Position numbers and translations under genes: made by a program | In this document: positions 25,148 to 33,983 of the stretch, piece by piece | How positions within the stretch are numbered: position 1 is the first letter of the stretch | Layout: every line of letters starts with the position of its first letter | Notes under the pieces: model-generated | The model's database searches: none | Told to the model about the DNA's origin: nothing | Seen by the model: the letters and a program-made list of their open reading frames with translations, nothing else | Source of the DNA: Reinekea thalattae | GTDB taxonomy: Bacteria; Pseudomonadota; Gammaproteobacteria; Pseudomonadales; Natronospirillaceae | Direction: 5' to 3' | Assembly: GCF_008041945.1 (NCBI RefSeq) | Contig: NZ_VKAD01000003.1 | Span: forward strand, 124,001-188,000 | DNA: 64,000 bases

Positions 25148-25727
25148 AGTTCAGTGTTCATTACTTTGCTTTTGAATATAACTTTTATTCGCTGGCAAAG
25201 CCAAGTAAACCCGTAGCTTGGACCAATAAGCTGTCAGGATTGGTCGTTTTTGTTGATCAGTTAGATTATTATGATCTGTATTTTTATGGTTTTTGTGTTT
25301 TTCGATCTAAAAAACAGAATATAAAAAAATGAAAGACTGTCTGTCGAAAAAATCAATTAACGAATCGACATTTTTGTCGGGGTAAATATGACGCACAAGG
25401 TCGGTTTTGTGCACCAAGTTGAAGCATTAGTTAGGTGTCGGTGGTATGCGGTTTTCTCGGCAGTTTTGGACCAGAGAATGAGTCAAAAGCTAGACTAAAG
25501 TGCGCAAAATGTAAGTTTGTGTAACAAAATAGGTGGTAAAATGATCAGCATAAGGATTGCCTCCGGCTATTTAATCATTAGTATGGGAGTTTCGAGAATC
25601 GACATCGCATTTTCATTTTTGCGACTTCTCTCTAACTTACCGATTAAACACCCGACCTATAAAGGATCGCGCTAGAAATGCTTTTTGGCGGGTATCGGTA
25701 CGAATAAAAAATGAATTGGAAGAGACT
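25148..25727. other. 580-bp intergenic region between ppx and gltB
   Basis: No gene or RNA was recognised. The region is AT-rich on the ppx side (25250-25400) and must hold the divergent promoters of ppx and gltBD. I found no convincing sigma-70 pair, riboswitch or terminator. The unusual length suggests regulatory input, or a short transcript I could not define. Confidence 0.5.
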
Positions 25728-28700
25728 ATGACTAACATGCACTCTGGTCTATATCGGCCCGAATTTGAGCACGATGCCTGCGGTATCGGATTTGTTGCCA
25801 ATTTAAAAGGCCGTAAGTCACACGACATTATCGAAAACGCGCTGACCATGCTTAGCTGCATGGAGCACCGGGGTGGTACCGGTGTTGATACCAGCAGCGG
25901 CGATGGTGCAGGTGTATTGATTCAAATTCCACATGAGCTATTTGAAGAAGAGACCACAAAGCTAGGCTTTAATTTACCTGCTAATGGCGAATATGGTGTC
26001 GGCATGGTGTTTTTCCCATCCGATGAAAGCAAGCGCCAAGAATGCCGCGAGTTGCTAGAACGGAACATGAGTCGCTTAGGTCTGCGTCTATTAGGTTACC
26101 GAGTTGTACCTGTGGATAACAGCATGATCGGCCAAGCAGCTAAAGACCAAGAACCGCAAATGGAACAGGTCTTTATTCAGAATCACAACTGTAAAACGCA
26201 GCAACAGTTTGAGCGTAAGCTTTATGTGTTGCGTAACTACACCCGTCATTTGGTGGCGGAAACGGTGGCAAACATTGGCGAAGATTTTTATATCGCGTCG
26301 ATGTCATCGCGTACATTGGTTTACAAAGGCCAGCTGACAACAGCTCAGGTGCGTCAATATTACTTAGATTTACAGGATGAGCGTTGCGTCTCTGCAATGG
26401 CGATGTTCCATTCGCGTTTTGCTACCAACACCTTCCCGCATTGGCGTCGCGCCCAGCCGTTCCGTTATATGTCGCACAACGGTGAAATTAATACAGTTAA
26501 GGGCAACGTTAACTGGTTAGAGGCACGCCAAGCGTTATTTGAATCGATTCGTTTTACTAACGAAGAAATGGATATGTTAATGCCGATCTTTGATCGTGAC
26601 ATGTCCGACTCTGCCAACCTCGACATGATGGTTGAATTGCTGGTCTTAGCTGGCCGACCTTTGGCGCATACCATGATGATGGTGGTACCAGAAGCTTGGC
26701 AAACTCAAGAAGACATGGACCCAGTTAAGCGTGCGTTCTATGAATATCACGCCTGCATTATGGAACCTTGGGATGGCCCAGCCTCTATTTCATTTACCGA
26801 TGGTAATATCATTGGTGCGACTTTGGACCGTAACGGTTTGCGTCCGTCTCGTTATTTAGTGACCGACGATGACATGGTAGTTATGGGCTCAGAAACTGGC
26901 GCTCTGATTGTTGATCAATCTAAAGTGGTCGAAAAAGGCCGTTTGCAGCCGGGTAAAATCTTCATTTGCGATCTTAATGAAGGTCGTATTATTTCTGACG
27001 AAGAAGTAAAAGCCGATATCTGCTCGCGCCAAGACTACGTGAAGTGGGTAGAGCAAGAAAAAATCATTTTGGATGAATTGCCAACACCAGAAGTGAAGGT
27101 TGAGCATCCATTAGTTGATAACTTGAAGAAACGTCAGCGTGCCTTTGGTTATAGCACCGAAGATTTGCATCTGATTCTGGCCGATATGGTTGGCACCAAA
27201 AAAGAACCGCTTGGTTCTATGGGTACCGATACACCCTTTGCGATTCTTTCGGATCGTCCTCAGCATTTATCGCACTACTTTAAGCAGTTGTTTGCTCAGG
27301 TGACTAACCCGCCAATCGACCCGATTCGCGAAGAGATGGTGATGTCTCTGCGTACCTATATTGGTGGTGATTTAAACCTACTCGAAGAGTCGGCCAAGCA
27401 TTGTCATAAGTTGGAAATCAAACAACCGATCTTAAATAACGAACAGCTGATGAAGCTTCGCTATATCGATCACTCGCATTTCCAAACGCGCACGATTCCA
27501 ACAACCTTCCGTGCGACGGGTAAAGCTGGAGAGCTAGAGCGAGCGTTGGAGCGAATTTGTCGTTATGCAGCCGATGCAGTGAATGATGGTTTCCAAATTC
27601 TTATTTTGTCGGACCGTGATATCGATACCGACCACGTTGCAATTCCATCCGTATTGGCAACCGCAGCCGTGCATCACCACCTTATTAAGGCTGGTTTACG
27701 CGCTGATTGCGACATTGTTGGTGAATTTGGCGATGTCCGTGAGACGCATCACTTTGCCACAGTATTAGGCTTTGGTGCTTCGGCGGTGAATCCATTTATT
27801 GCCATCGAGTCGCTATTAGAGTTGCGCAACGAAGACATCATCGATTCTGAACTGACCGATACCGAAGTGTTTGATCGCTATGCTAAAGCGGTAAGTTCTG
27901 GCTTGTTGAAAATCTTCTCTAAAATGGGGATTTCAACATTACAGTCTTATCAAGGCGCGCAAATTTTTGAAGCTTTGGGTATTAATCAAGCCGTTGTCGA
28001 CCGTTATTTCTGCGGTACGGTAACGCGTATTCAAGGTTTAGGTTTGGATGAAATAGCGCAAGAGTCGCTGACCAAACATCGCGAAGGTTACCCGGCCGAC
28101 GATCGTATCTTTGTTGAGCCTGCATTAGAGTCTGGCGGTGAATATGCTTGGCGTCACGATGGTGAGCGCCACCTATTTAACCCAACCACGATTCGTTTAT
28201 TGCAGCACGCGACTGAACAAAACGATCTTGAGCAATTTAAAGAATATTGCCGCAACGTCGACGATCAGTCGAAAGAGATGTACACTCTACGTGGTTTATT
28301 GAAGTTCCAGTCGGATCGTCAATCGATTCCATTGGCTGAAGTTGAGTCCGTAGAGTCAATCTTTAAGCGTTTTGCAACGGGTGCAATGTCGTTCGGTTCT
28401 ATTTCTTGGGAAGCGCACACAACACTCGCCATCGCTATGAACCGTATTGGTGGTAAGTCGAACTCAGGTGAGGGCGGCGAAGATCCTATTCGCTTTAAGC
28501 CACTTGAGAATGGCGACAACATGATCTCCAAGATCAAGCAGGTTGCTTCTGGTCGCTTTGGTGTCACCTCTCATTACCTTGCTAACGCCGAAGAGCTACA
28601 AATTAAGATGGCGCAGGGTGCAAAACCGGGTGAAGGCGGGCAGTTGCCAGGCCATAAAGTCGATGCTTGGATTGGTCGTACTCGTGGTTCGACGCCAGGT

Positions 28701-30344
28701 GTTGGTTTGATTTCACCGCCGCCGCATCACGATATTTATTCAATCGAAGATTTAGCCCAGCTGATCTACGACCTGAAAAACGCCAACCGCGATGCGCGTA
28801 TCAACGTTAAGCTGGTTTCTGAAGCTGGTGTTGGCACCATTGCATCGGGTGTTTGTAAAGCCTTTGCCGACGTGGTGCTGATTGCCGGCCACGATGGTGG
28901 TACCGGTGCTTCGCCATTGAGTTCGATCAAACACGCAGGTTTACCGTGGGAACTAGGCTTGGCCGAAACTCACCAAACTTTGGTACAAAACGGTTTGCGT
29001 TCGCGCATTGTTGTGCAGGCTGATGGCCAGATGAAAACGCCACGCGACCTTGCCATCGCTACGTTATTAGGTGCCGAAGAATGGGGCGTTGCAACCGCTG
29101 CATTGGTTGTTGAAGGCTGCATCATGATGCGTAAGTGTCACCTAAATACTTGCCCAGCCGGTATTGCGACGCAAGATAAGCGTTTGCGTGATCGCTACCA
29201 AGGTAAGGTCGAAAACGTAGTCAACTTCTTCACTATGATGGCCGAAGGCTTACGTGAAATTATGGCTGAGTTAGGTTTCCGCAGTATCAACGAAATGGTC
29301 GGTCAAGTGCAGTGCTTAGCGCCGCGTACCGATGTTGATCATTGGAAATTCCAAACCGTTGACCTTAAGCCTGTACTCTACAAAGCAGTGCCAATGTTTG
29401 CCGAAGATACGCTGTATCAATCGATCAAACAGAAGCATCAAATCGACGACATCATCGATCGGAAAATGATTAGCGATGCCGCCGACGCGTTAGAAAACGC
29501 CAAGCGCGTAGACTTAAGCTACAGCATTCGTAACACCGACCGTTCGGTGGGCACGATGTTGTCGAATGAAATCTCTAAACGCTATCACGCCGATGGCTTA
29601 CCGGAAGATACCGTCAGCGTTAAATTTAACGGTTCTGCGGGTCAAAGTTTTGCGGCGTTCGCAGCCAAAGGTGTCACCTTTGAGCTAGAAGGCGATGCAA
29701 ACGATTACTGCGGTAAAGGTTTGTCTGGTGCCAAGTTGGTGATTTACCCAGACAAAAAAGCGCCATTCGAGCCAAGCAAAAATATCCTCATTGGTAACGT
29801 AGCCTTCTTTGGCGGTACCGATGGTCGTGCCTTTATTCGAGGCCGAGCTGGCGAACGTTTCTGTGTTCGTAACTCAGGTGTGACTGCTGTTGTCGAAGGT
29901 GTCGGTGATCACGGTCTGGAATACATGACCGGTGGTTGCGCTGTGATCTTAGGTGAAACGGGACGCAACTTTGCTGCAGGTATGTCCGGTGGTGTTGCCT
30001 ACGTTTGGGATAAAAACCAAAGCCTTGCCGATAAGTGCAACATGGAAATGGTAGAGATCGAAGCACTGGAGCCTGAAGATCAGGCGCGTTTAAAAGCCTT
30101 GATCGAAGAGCATGCACAAAGCACTGGTTCCGATGTCGCACAAGCGCTACTGGCCGATTGGCAAAGTGCGCTCAGCCAGTTTGTTAAGGTAATGCCTGTT
30201 GATTACAAGCGTATCCAACAGTACATGCAAACGGCTCGCGACAGTGGCAAATACGAAACAGAAGAAGATGTTTCGGCCGCTGCGTTCGAAATGCACATCG
30301 AAAATTTAAAAAAGCCGAAGCAATCGGCTAAATCGACGGTTTAA
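25728..30344 (+). CDS. gltB: Glutamate synthase [NADPH] large subunit GltB
   Basis: This is the large (alpha) subunit of NADPH-glutamate synthase (1538 residues). It transfers the amide nitrogen of glutamine to 2-oxoglutarate, giving two glutamates. A short propeptide precedes the catalytic Cys18 (EHDACGIGF), which becomes the N-terminus of the class II amidotransferase domain. A central domain, the FMN-binding synthase domain (KPGEGGQLPGHKV, AGHDGGTGASPLSS) and the 3Fe-4S cysteines in CMMRKCHLNTCPAGIA (about residue 1130) follow. A C-terminal GxGxG helix domain completes it. ATG 25728 is chosen because GGAAGAG lies just upstream; an upstream TTG at 25716 also stays open. Confidence 0.97.
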   Translation: MTNMHSGLYRPEFEHDACGIGFVANLKGRKSHDIIENALTMLSCMEHRGGTGVDTSSGDGAGVLIQIPHELFEEETTKLGFNLPANGEYGVGMVFFPSDESKRQECRELLERNMSRLGLRLLGYRVVPVDNSMIGQAAKDQEPQMEQVFIQNHNCKTQQQFERKLYVLRNYTRHLVAETVANIGEDFYIASMSSRTLVYKGQLTTAQVRQYYLDLQDERCVSAMAMFHSRFATNTFPHWRRAQPFRYMSHNGEINTVKGNVNWLEARQALFESIRFTNEEMDMLMPIFDRDMSDSANLDMMVELLVLAGRPLAHTMMMVVPEAWQTQEDMDPVKRAFYEYHACIMEPWDGPASISFTDGNIIGATLDRNGLRPSRYLVTDDDMVVMGSETGALIVDQSKVVEKGRLQPGKIFICDLNEGRIISDEEVKADICSRQDYVKWVEQEKIILDELPTPEVKVEHPLVDNLKKRQRAFGYSTEDLHLILADMVGTKKEPLGSMGTDTPFAILSDRPQHLSHYFKQLFAQVTNPPIDPIREEMVMSLRTYIGGDLNLLEESAKHCHKLEIKQPILNNEQLMKLRYIDHSHFQTRTIPTTFRATGKAGELERALERICRYAADAVNDGFQILILSDRDIDTDHVAIPSVLATAAVHHHLIKAGLRADCDIVGEFGDVRETHHFATVLGFGASAVNPFIAIESLLELRNEDIIDSELTDTEVFDRYAKAVSSGLLKIFSKMGISTLQSYQGAQIFEALGINQAVVDRYFCGTVTRIQGLGLDEIAQESLTKHREGYPADDRIFVEPALESGGEYAWRHDGERHLFNPTTIRLLQHATEQNDLEQFKEYCRNVDDQSKEMYTLRGLLKFQSDRQSIPLAEVESVESIFKRFATGAMSFGSISWEAHTTLAIAMNRIGGKSNSGEGGEDPIRFKPLENGDNMISKIKQVASGRFGVTSHYLANAEELQIKMAQGAKPGEGGQLPGHKVDAWIGRTRGSTPGVGLISPPPHHDIYSIEDLAQLIYDLKNANRDARINVKLVSEAGVGTIASGVCKAFADVVLIAGHDGGTGASPLSSIKHAGLPWELGLAETHQTLVQNGLRSRIVVQADGQMKTPRDLAIATLLGAEEWGVATAALVVEGCIMMRKCHLNTCPAGIATQDKRLRDRYQGKVENVVNFFTMMAEGLREIMAELGFRSINEMVGQVQCLAPRTDVDHWKFQTVDLKPVLYKAVPMFAEDTLYQSIKQKHQIDDIIDRKMISDAADALENAKRVDLSYSIRNTDRSVGTMLSNEISKRYHADGLPEDTVSVKFNGSAGQSFAAFAAKGVTFELEGDANDYCGKGLSGAKLVIYPDKKAPFEPSKNILIGNVAFFGGTDGRAFIRGRAGERFCVRNSGVTAVVEGVGDHGLEYMTGGCAVILGETGRNFAAGMSGGVAYVWDKNQSLADKCNMEMVEIEALEPEDQARLKALIEEHAQSTGSDVAQALLADWQSALSQFVKVMPVDYKRIQQYMQTARDSGKYETEEDVSAAAFEMHIENLKKPKQSAKSTV

Positions 30345-30356
30345 GGAGGGCTATTC

Positions 30357-31847
30357 ATGGGAAATCCAACGGGTTTTATCGACGTTGCGCGTAAGCTACC
30401 TGAAGACCGTAACGCAAAAGATCGTCTTATTGATTGGAAAGAAGTTCACGAACACATGCCAGAGGCAGAAATTCGTGAACAGGCTTCTCGCTGTATGGAC
30501 TGTGGCGTACCATTTTGTATGTCTGGTAAGTCTCAGTACGCGCCAGCCGTAGCCGGTTGTCCAGTCAATAACTTGATTCCAGAATGGAACGACTTGGTCT
30601 ACCAAGGCCGCTGGAAAGAAGCGTTACAGCGTTTGCACAAGACCAATAACTTCCCTGAGTTTACTGGTCGAGTTTGTCCAGCGCCGTGTGAAGGTTCTTG
30701 CGTTTTAGGTATTAACGCCGACCCTGTCACCATTAAGCATCACGAAGTCTCGATTATCGAAAAAGGCTTCGCGGAAGGTTGGGTTGTTGCGAATCCACCG
30801 AAAACACGCACCGGAAAAACCGTTGCCGTGGTCGGTTCTGGCCCAGCAGGCTTAGCGGCAGCTGCTCAGCTTAACTCAGCTGGTCACACTGTTACTGTAT
30901 ATGAACGAGCAGATCGCATTGGTGGTCTATTGATGTACGGTATTCCAAACATGAAGTTACAGAAAGAAGTCGTTGAGCGTCGTGTTGAAATCATGCGTCA
31001 AGAAGGCGTTAACTTTGTAACCAATACCGAGATTGGCAAAGACTTATCGGCAAATCGTTTAAACGATGATTTCGATGCCGTCGTGATTGCAACCGGTGCG
31101 ACAGTGCCGCGTGACTTACCAGTTGAAGGTCGTAACTCCAAAGGCGTTCACTTTGCTATGGAGTTCTTGGCAAAAAATACCAAGAGCCTACTCGACAGCG
31201 AACACAAAGACGGTAATTACATCAGTGCAAAAGGTAAGCACGTTGTCGTGATCGGCGGTGGTGATACGGGTACCGACTGTGTTGGTACCTCGCTTCGTCA
31301 TGGTTGTGAGTCTGTTGTGCAGTTAGAAATTATGCCGCAACCGCCACAGTCGCGTCAGTCAAATAACCCTTGGCCGCAGTGGCCAAAACGCCTATTGGTT
31401 GATTATGGCCAAGAGGAGTCAGTGGCAACGCAAGGTCGTGATCCGCGTGATTACTTAGTAATGACTAAGAAGATTGAGGCCGATGATCAAGGCAATGTTA
31501 AAGCGGTTCATACAGTTAACATTGAATGGCAGAAGAACCCTGAAGGCCAAATGGTACCGCAAGAAATTGCCGGATCAGAAAAGGTTTACCCTGCCGATCT
31601 TGTCTTGTTAGCGATGGGCTTTTTAGGTCCAGAAGCAAAAATCTTAGATGACTTAGGTGTCGAAAAAGATATGCGCTCCAATGCAAAAGCTGAGTATGGT
31701 GAGTTCGATACCAGCGTTGAAGGTATCTTTGCCTGTGGCGATGCTCGTCGTGGTCAGAGCCTGATTGTATGGGCGATCAATGAAGGTCGTGGTGCAGCAC
31801 AAGCGGCTGATAAATACCTAATGGGCCATTCATACTTGCCTAAATAA
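30357..31847 (+). CDS. gltD: Glutamate synthase [NADPH] small subunit GltD
   Basis: This is the small (beta) subunit of glutamate synthase (496 residues). It is a flavoprotein that takes electrons from NADPH and passes them via FAD and Fe-S clusters to GltB. The N-terminal Fe-S domain has CMDCGVPFC (about 42-50), then CPVNN and CPAPCEGSC. The FAD site [13 protein letters not shown] lies near residue 160 and the NADPH site [12 protein letters not shown] near 300. A C-terminal [16 protein letters not shown] segment closes the FAD fold. It starts 12 bp after gltB with a perfect AGGAGG ribosome-binding site, so gltBD is an operon. Confidence 0.97.
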   Translation: MGNPTGFIDVARKLPEDRNAKDRLIDWKEVHEHMPEAEIREQASRCMDCGVPFCMSGKSQYAPAVAGCPVNNLIPEWNDLVYQGRWKEALQRLHKTNNFPEFTGRVCPAPCEGSCVLGINADPVTIKHHEVSIIEKGFAEGWVVANPPKTRTGKTVAVVGSGPAGLAAAAQLNSAGHTVTVYERADRIGGLLMYGIPNMKLQKEVVERRVEIMRQEGVNFVTNTEIGKDLSANRLNDDFDAVVIATGATVPRDLPVEGRNSKGVHFAMEFLAKNTKSLLDSEHKDGNYISAKGKHVVVIGGGDTGTDCVGTSLRHGCESVVQLEIMPQPPQSRQSNNPWPQWPKRLLVDYGQEESVATQGRDPRDYLVMTKKIEADDQGNVKAVHTVNIEWQKNPEGQMVPQEIAGSEKVYPADLVLLAMGFLGPEAKILDDLGVEKDMRSNAKAEYGEFDTSVEGIFACGDARRGQSLIVWAINEGRGAAQAADKYLMGHSYLPK

Positions 31848-31922
31848 TGTGCGTTGAAGCTGTCGGTGATTACCGGCAGCGAAGCGCAATGGCACTATAA
31901 GTTGCTTTGTTAATCACAAAGC

Positions 31923-31963
31923 AAAAAAGCCGTCAACCGTATTATCGGTGACGGCTTTTTTTA
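31923..31963. terminator. Terminator between gltD and cysK
   Basis: The stem GCCGTC-A-ACCG pairs with CGGT-GACGGC around a 6-nt loop, with an A-run before and a run of seven T after. It can serve both the gltBD transcript (+) and cysK (-). Confidence 0.93.
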
Positions 31964-31994
31964 TGCTTGGTCTAGGTCGTTGTTGAGTGCCGGA

Positions 31995-32930
31995 TTAGTC
32001 AGCCAGATCAGCAAACAACGGAGTTGAAAGATAGCGTTCGCCATAGGATGGAATAATAACAACAATCAGCTTACCAGCGTTTTCTTCACGCTTGGCGACC
32101 TCAATGGCACTCCAAATGGCTGCACCAGAGGAAATACCCACTAACAAACCTTCGTCGGTTGCGGCTGCACGCGCGGTACTCATAGCGTCTTCGTTTTCAA
32201 CTTGGATAATTTCATCAAGCAGCTCGGTATCGAGCACTTCAGGGACAAAGCCCGCGCCAATACCTTGGATCGGGTGAGGACCTTTATCGCCGCCGGACAA
32301 CACAGGTGAAGCTGCCGGTTCTACGGCAATGGCTTTAACATCGGCTTTGCGCTGCTTCAAAACTTTCGCGGTACCAGTAACGGTGCCACCCGTGCCGACG
32401 CCGGAGATTAGAATATCGACTTGGCCGTCGGTATCGTTCCATATTTCTTCTGCTGTTGTTGCTGCGTGAGCCGCAGGATTGGCAGCGTTTTCGAACTGTT
32501 GCGGCATGAAATAACGCGCCGGATCACTTTCTGCCAGCGACTTGGCTTTAGCGATTGCACCGCCCATGCCTTCTGGGCCAGGGGTTAAAATTAATTCAGC
32601 ACCGTAGGCTCTCAGTAATTGGCGACGCTCTTTCGACATCGTTTCTGGCATAGTTAAAATGCAGTTGAAACCTTTGGCCGCGGCGACCATTGCCAATGCA
32701 ATGCCGGTGTTACCGGAGGTTGGTTCAACGATGGTCATGCCTTCTTTTAATGCGCCGGACTCTATAGCTGCTTCGATCATGGCGAAGCCGATTCGGTCTT
32801 TAACGGATTTTCCCGGATTAACGTATTCGAGCTTGGCGACAACCGTGGCTTTGCAATCTTTGGTCAATCTGTTGAGTTTAACAAGAGGGGTGTTGCCGAT
32901 TAGGTCGGTGACGTTATTTGCGATGCGCAT
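31995..32930 (-). CDS. cysK: Cysteine synthase A
   Basis: This is a PLP-dependent O-acetylserine sulfhydrylase (311 residues) forming L-cysteine from O-acetylserine and sulfide. The PLP lysine is K44 in [14 protein letters not shown]. The substrate loop [13 protein letters not shown] and the phosphate-binding [10 protein letters not shown] are intact. Near the C-terminus [10 protein letters not shown] and [10 protein letters not shown] are typical of CysK rather than CysM. ATG 32930 is used because TGGAG lies about 7 nt upstream; the frame also opens at 32942. It is monocistronic, with the shared terminator downstream and a gap containing tandem repeats upstream. Confidence 0.95.
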   Translation of the reverse strand: MRIANNVTDLIGNTPLVKLNRLTKDCKATVVAKLEYVNPGKSVKDRIGFAMIEAAIESGALKEGMTIVEPTSGNTGIALAMVAAAKGFNCILTMPETMSKERRQLLRAYGAELILTPGPEGMGGAIAKAKSLAESDPARYFMPQQFENAANPAAHAATTAEEIWNDTDGQVDILISGVGTGGTVTGTAKVLKQRKADVKAIAVEPAASPVLSGGDKGPHPIQGIGAGFVPEVLDTELLDEIIQVENEDAMSTARAAATDEGLLVGISSGAAIWSAIEVAKREENAGKLIVVIIPSYGERYLSTPLFADLAD

Positions 32931-33124
32931 ATCGATCTCCATTCACTGATTCATACAGTAGAGAGTTATGGCTCCCAGAGCGTAAAGCTTAGCGAGCTTA
33001 TTATGAGCATTCAGTGTAACCAGTTTCTTACGCCGATCTAAATAATCTTATTGGCTAGCGATGTAGCGAATGGTTATTTAGAACATGAACTGTTTATTTA
33101 AGAAGAACGGTAGCGCTATCGTTC

Positions 33125-33221
33125 GGGTTGGTTATCTATTTGGTTAGGCTATCGGTTGGCTATCTATTTGGTTGGAGCTATCTATCAGGTTGGCTATCTA
33201 TTTGGCTGGAGCTATCTATCA
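33125..33221. repeat. 34-bp tandem repeats upstream of cysK
   Basis: Two full 34-bp units (33154-33187 and 33188-33221) differ at one position. A degenerate partial unit precedes them from 33125. Each unit starts GGTTGGCTATCTATTTGG and ends CTATCTATCA. The last ten bases overlap the stop codon end of the FlgI-like gene on the minus strand. Confidence 0.9.
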
Positions 33222-33601
33222 GCTTGAATGTCGAGCTTAAGCAGTGCTGCTATAAAGCGAACTCGTTGGCTGCTATCGCGTGGCGCTTGAACCAATAGCG
33301 TTTGGCTGTTTTCAATCCGAGTCATGTTTGGGCCAAGCCAATCGGTGATCGCTTGGTCAATCTGTGCGATCAAACCATAGCTTGGTGCGTGCAGGGTTAA
33401 GCGAATGTAATCACTCACCTCCGGCATTGTGCTGTATTGGCTGGTGGCTGGAGCAGTTTGCTCTTCGCCCTCATTGGGCTCGCTAGGTATTGTGATCGGT
33501 GTTGCCGTTAAGCCGTCGTCGACAGTTACCATATGAAGTAATGGTCTGGCTTCGGCCATTAAAGCGACGGTTAGAAGTAATAAAACGATGGCTGCACGCA
33601 T
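33212..33601 (-). CDS. Small secreted protein resembling one domain of flagellar P-ring FlgI
   Basis: This is a 129-residue protein with a clear signal peptide (MRAAIVLLLLTVALMAEA, cleavage around 18-19). A Thr/Glu/Pro-rich linker follows to about residue 60, then one compact domain. That domain reads YIRLTLHAPSYGLIAQIDQA, then LGPNMTRIENSQTLLVQAPR and SQRVRFIAALLKLDI. This pattern (beta strand, helix, FGPGTAxxxDxxTVxVQAPxD, QRVAFLAxLExLxV) is the repeated domain of FlgI. Full FlgI is about 370 residues, so this is a mini-protein. No flagellar gene lies nearby. Its stop sits inside the tandem repeat array. The FlgI link is from memory of the family pattern and needs a profile search. Confidence 0.65.
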   Translation of the reverse strand: MRAAIVLLLLTVALMAEARPLLHMVTVDDGLTATPITIPSEPNEGEEQTAPATSQYSTMPEVSDYIRLTLHAPSYGLIAQIDQAITDWLGPNMTRIENSQTLLVQAPRDSSQRVRFIAALLKLDIQADR

Positions 33602-33983
33602 AGCAGATCTCTCTTAGTTGAATCTGGTTTCAAGTCTAGCAACGACACCATACTGTGCAGCTAATTGTTTGTCACTGATAGATCACAGGCCGGATTTTTC
33701 CACCAACTAAATCGCCAGACCCTCTTGACAGATTTTAAAAGACAGTTTTATTAATCAAGATTAGAAGTTGTTTGTAAGTGACTGTTTTTATTGAAGTTTT
33801 TTGGTCAAAATTCATGCTGGATAAAATAAACGCAATCATTAATAGTCCCATTCCATAAGGCTTGGAGTCAGTTCTCAAAAGTTTGTTCACAGAGTTATCC
33901 ACAGAATCAGTGTGTAACTTTTTTGTCGATGTGATGATAAAACACTTGCCAAATTAGAGTAGTCGTTGTTCCACGTTAGAGCG
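33602..33983. other. 382-bp gap with promoter-like, terminator-like and DnaA-box-like elements
   Basis: No protein gene. On the + strand TTGACA (33725-33730) and TATTAA (33749-33754) are spaced by 18 bp. A hairpin plus six T lies at 33893-33924. The hairpin contains TTATCCACA (33895-33903), a perfect DnaA box, and TTGTTCACA (33883-33891) is one mismatch from consensus. The promoter of the minus-strand FlgI-like gene must also lie here. Confidence 0.55.
33761..33924 (+). ncRNA. Candidate small RNA (promoter and terminator pair, no ORF)
   Basis: A sigma-70-like promoter (TTGACA, 18 bp, TATTAA) would start transcription near 33761. A hairpin (AGTTA/TAACT, a 2-nt bulge, CACA/TGTG, 7-nt loop) followed by six T ends near 33924. 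No open frame of note lies between, and no + strand gene follows, so the promoter otherwise has no target. The stem is only moderately stable and the idea is speculative. Confidence 0.25.
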
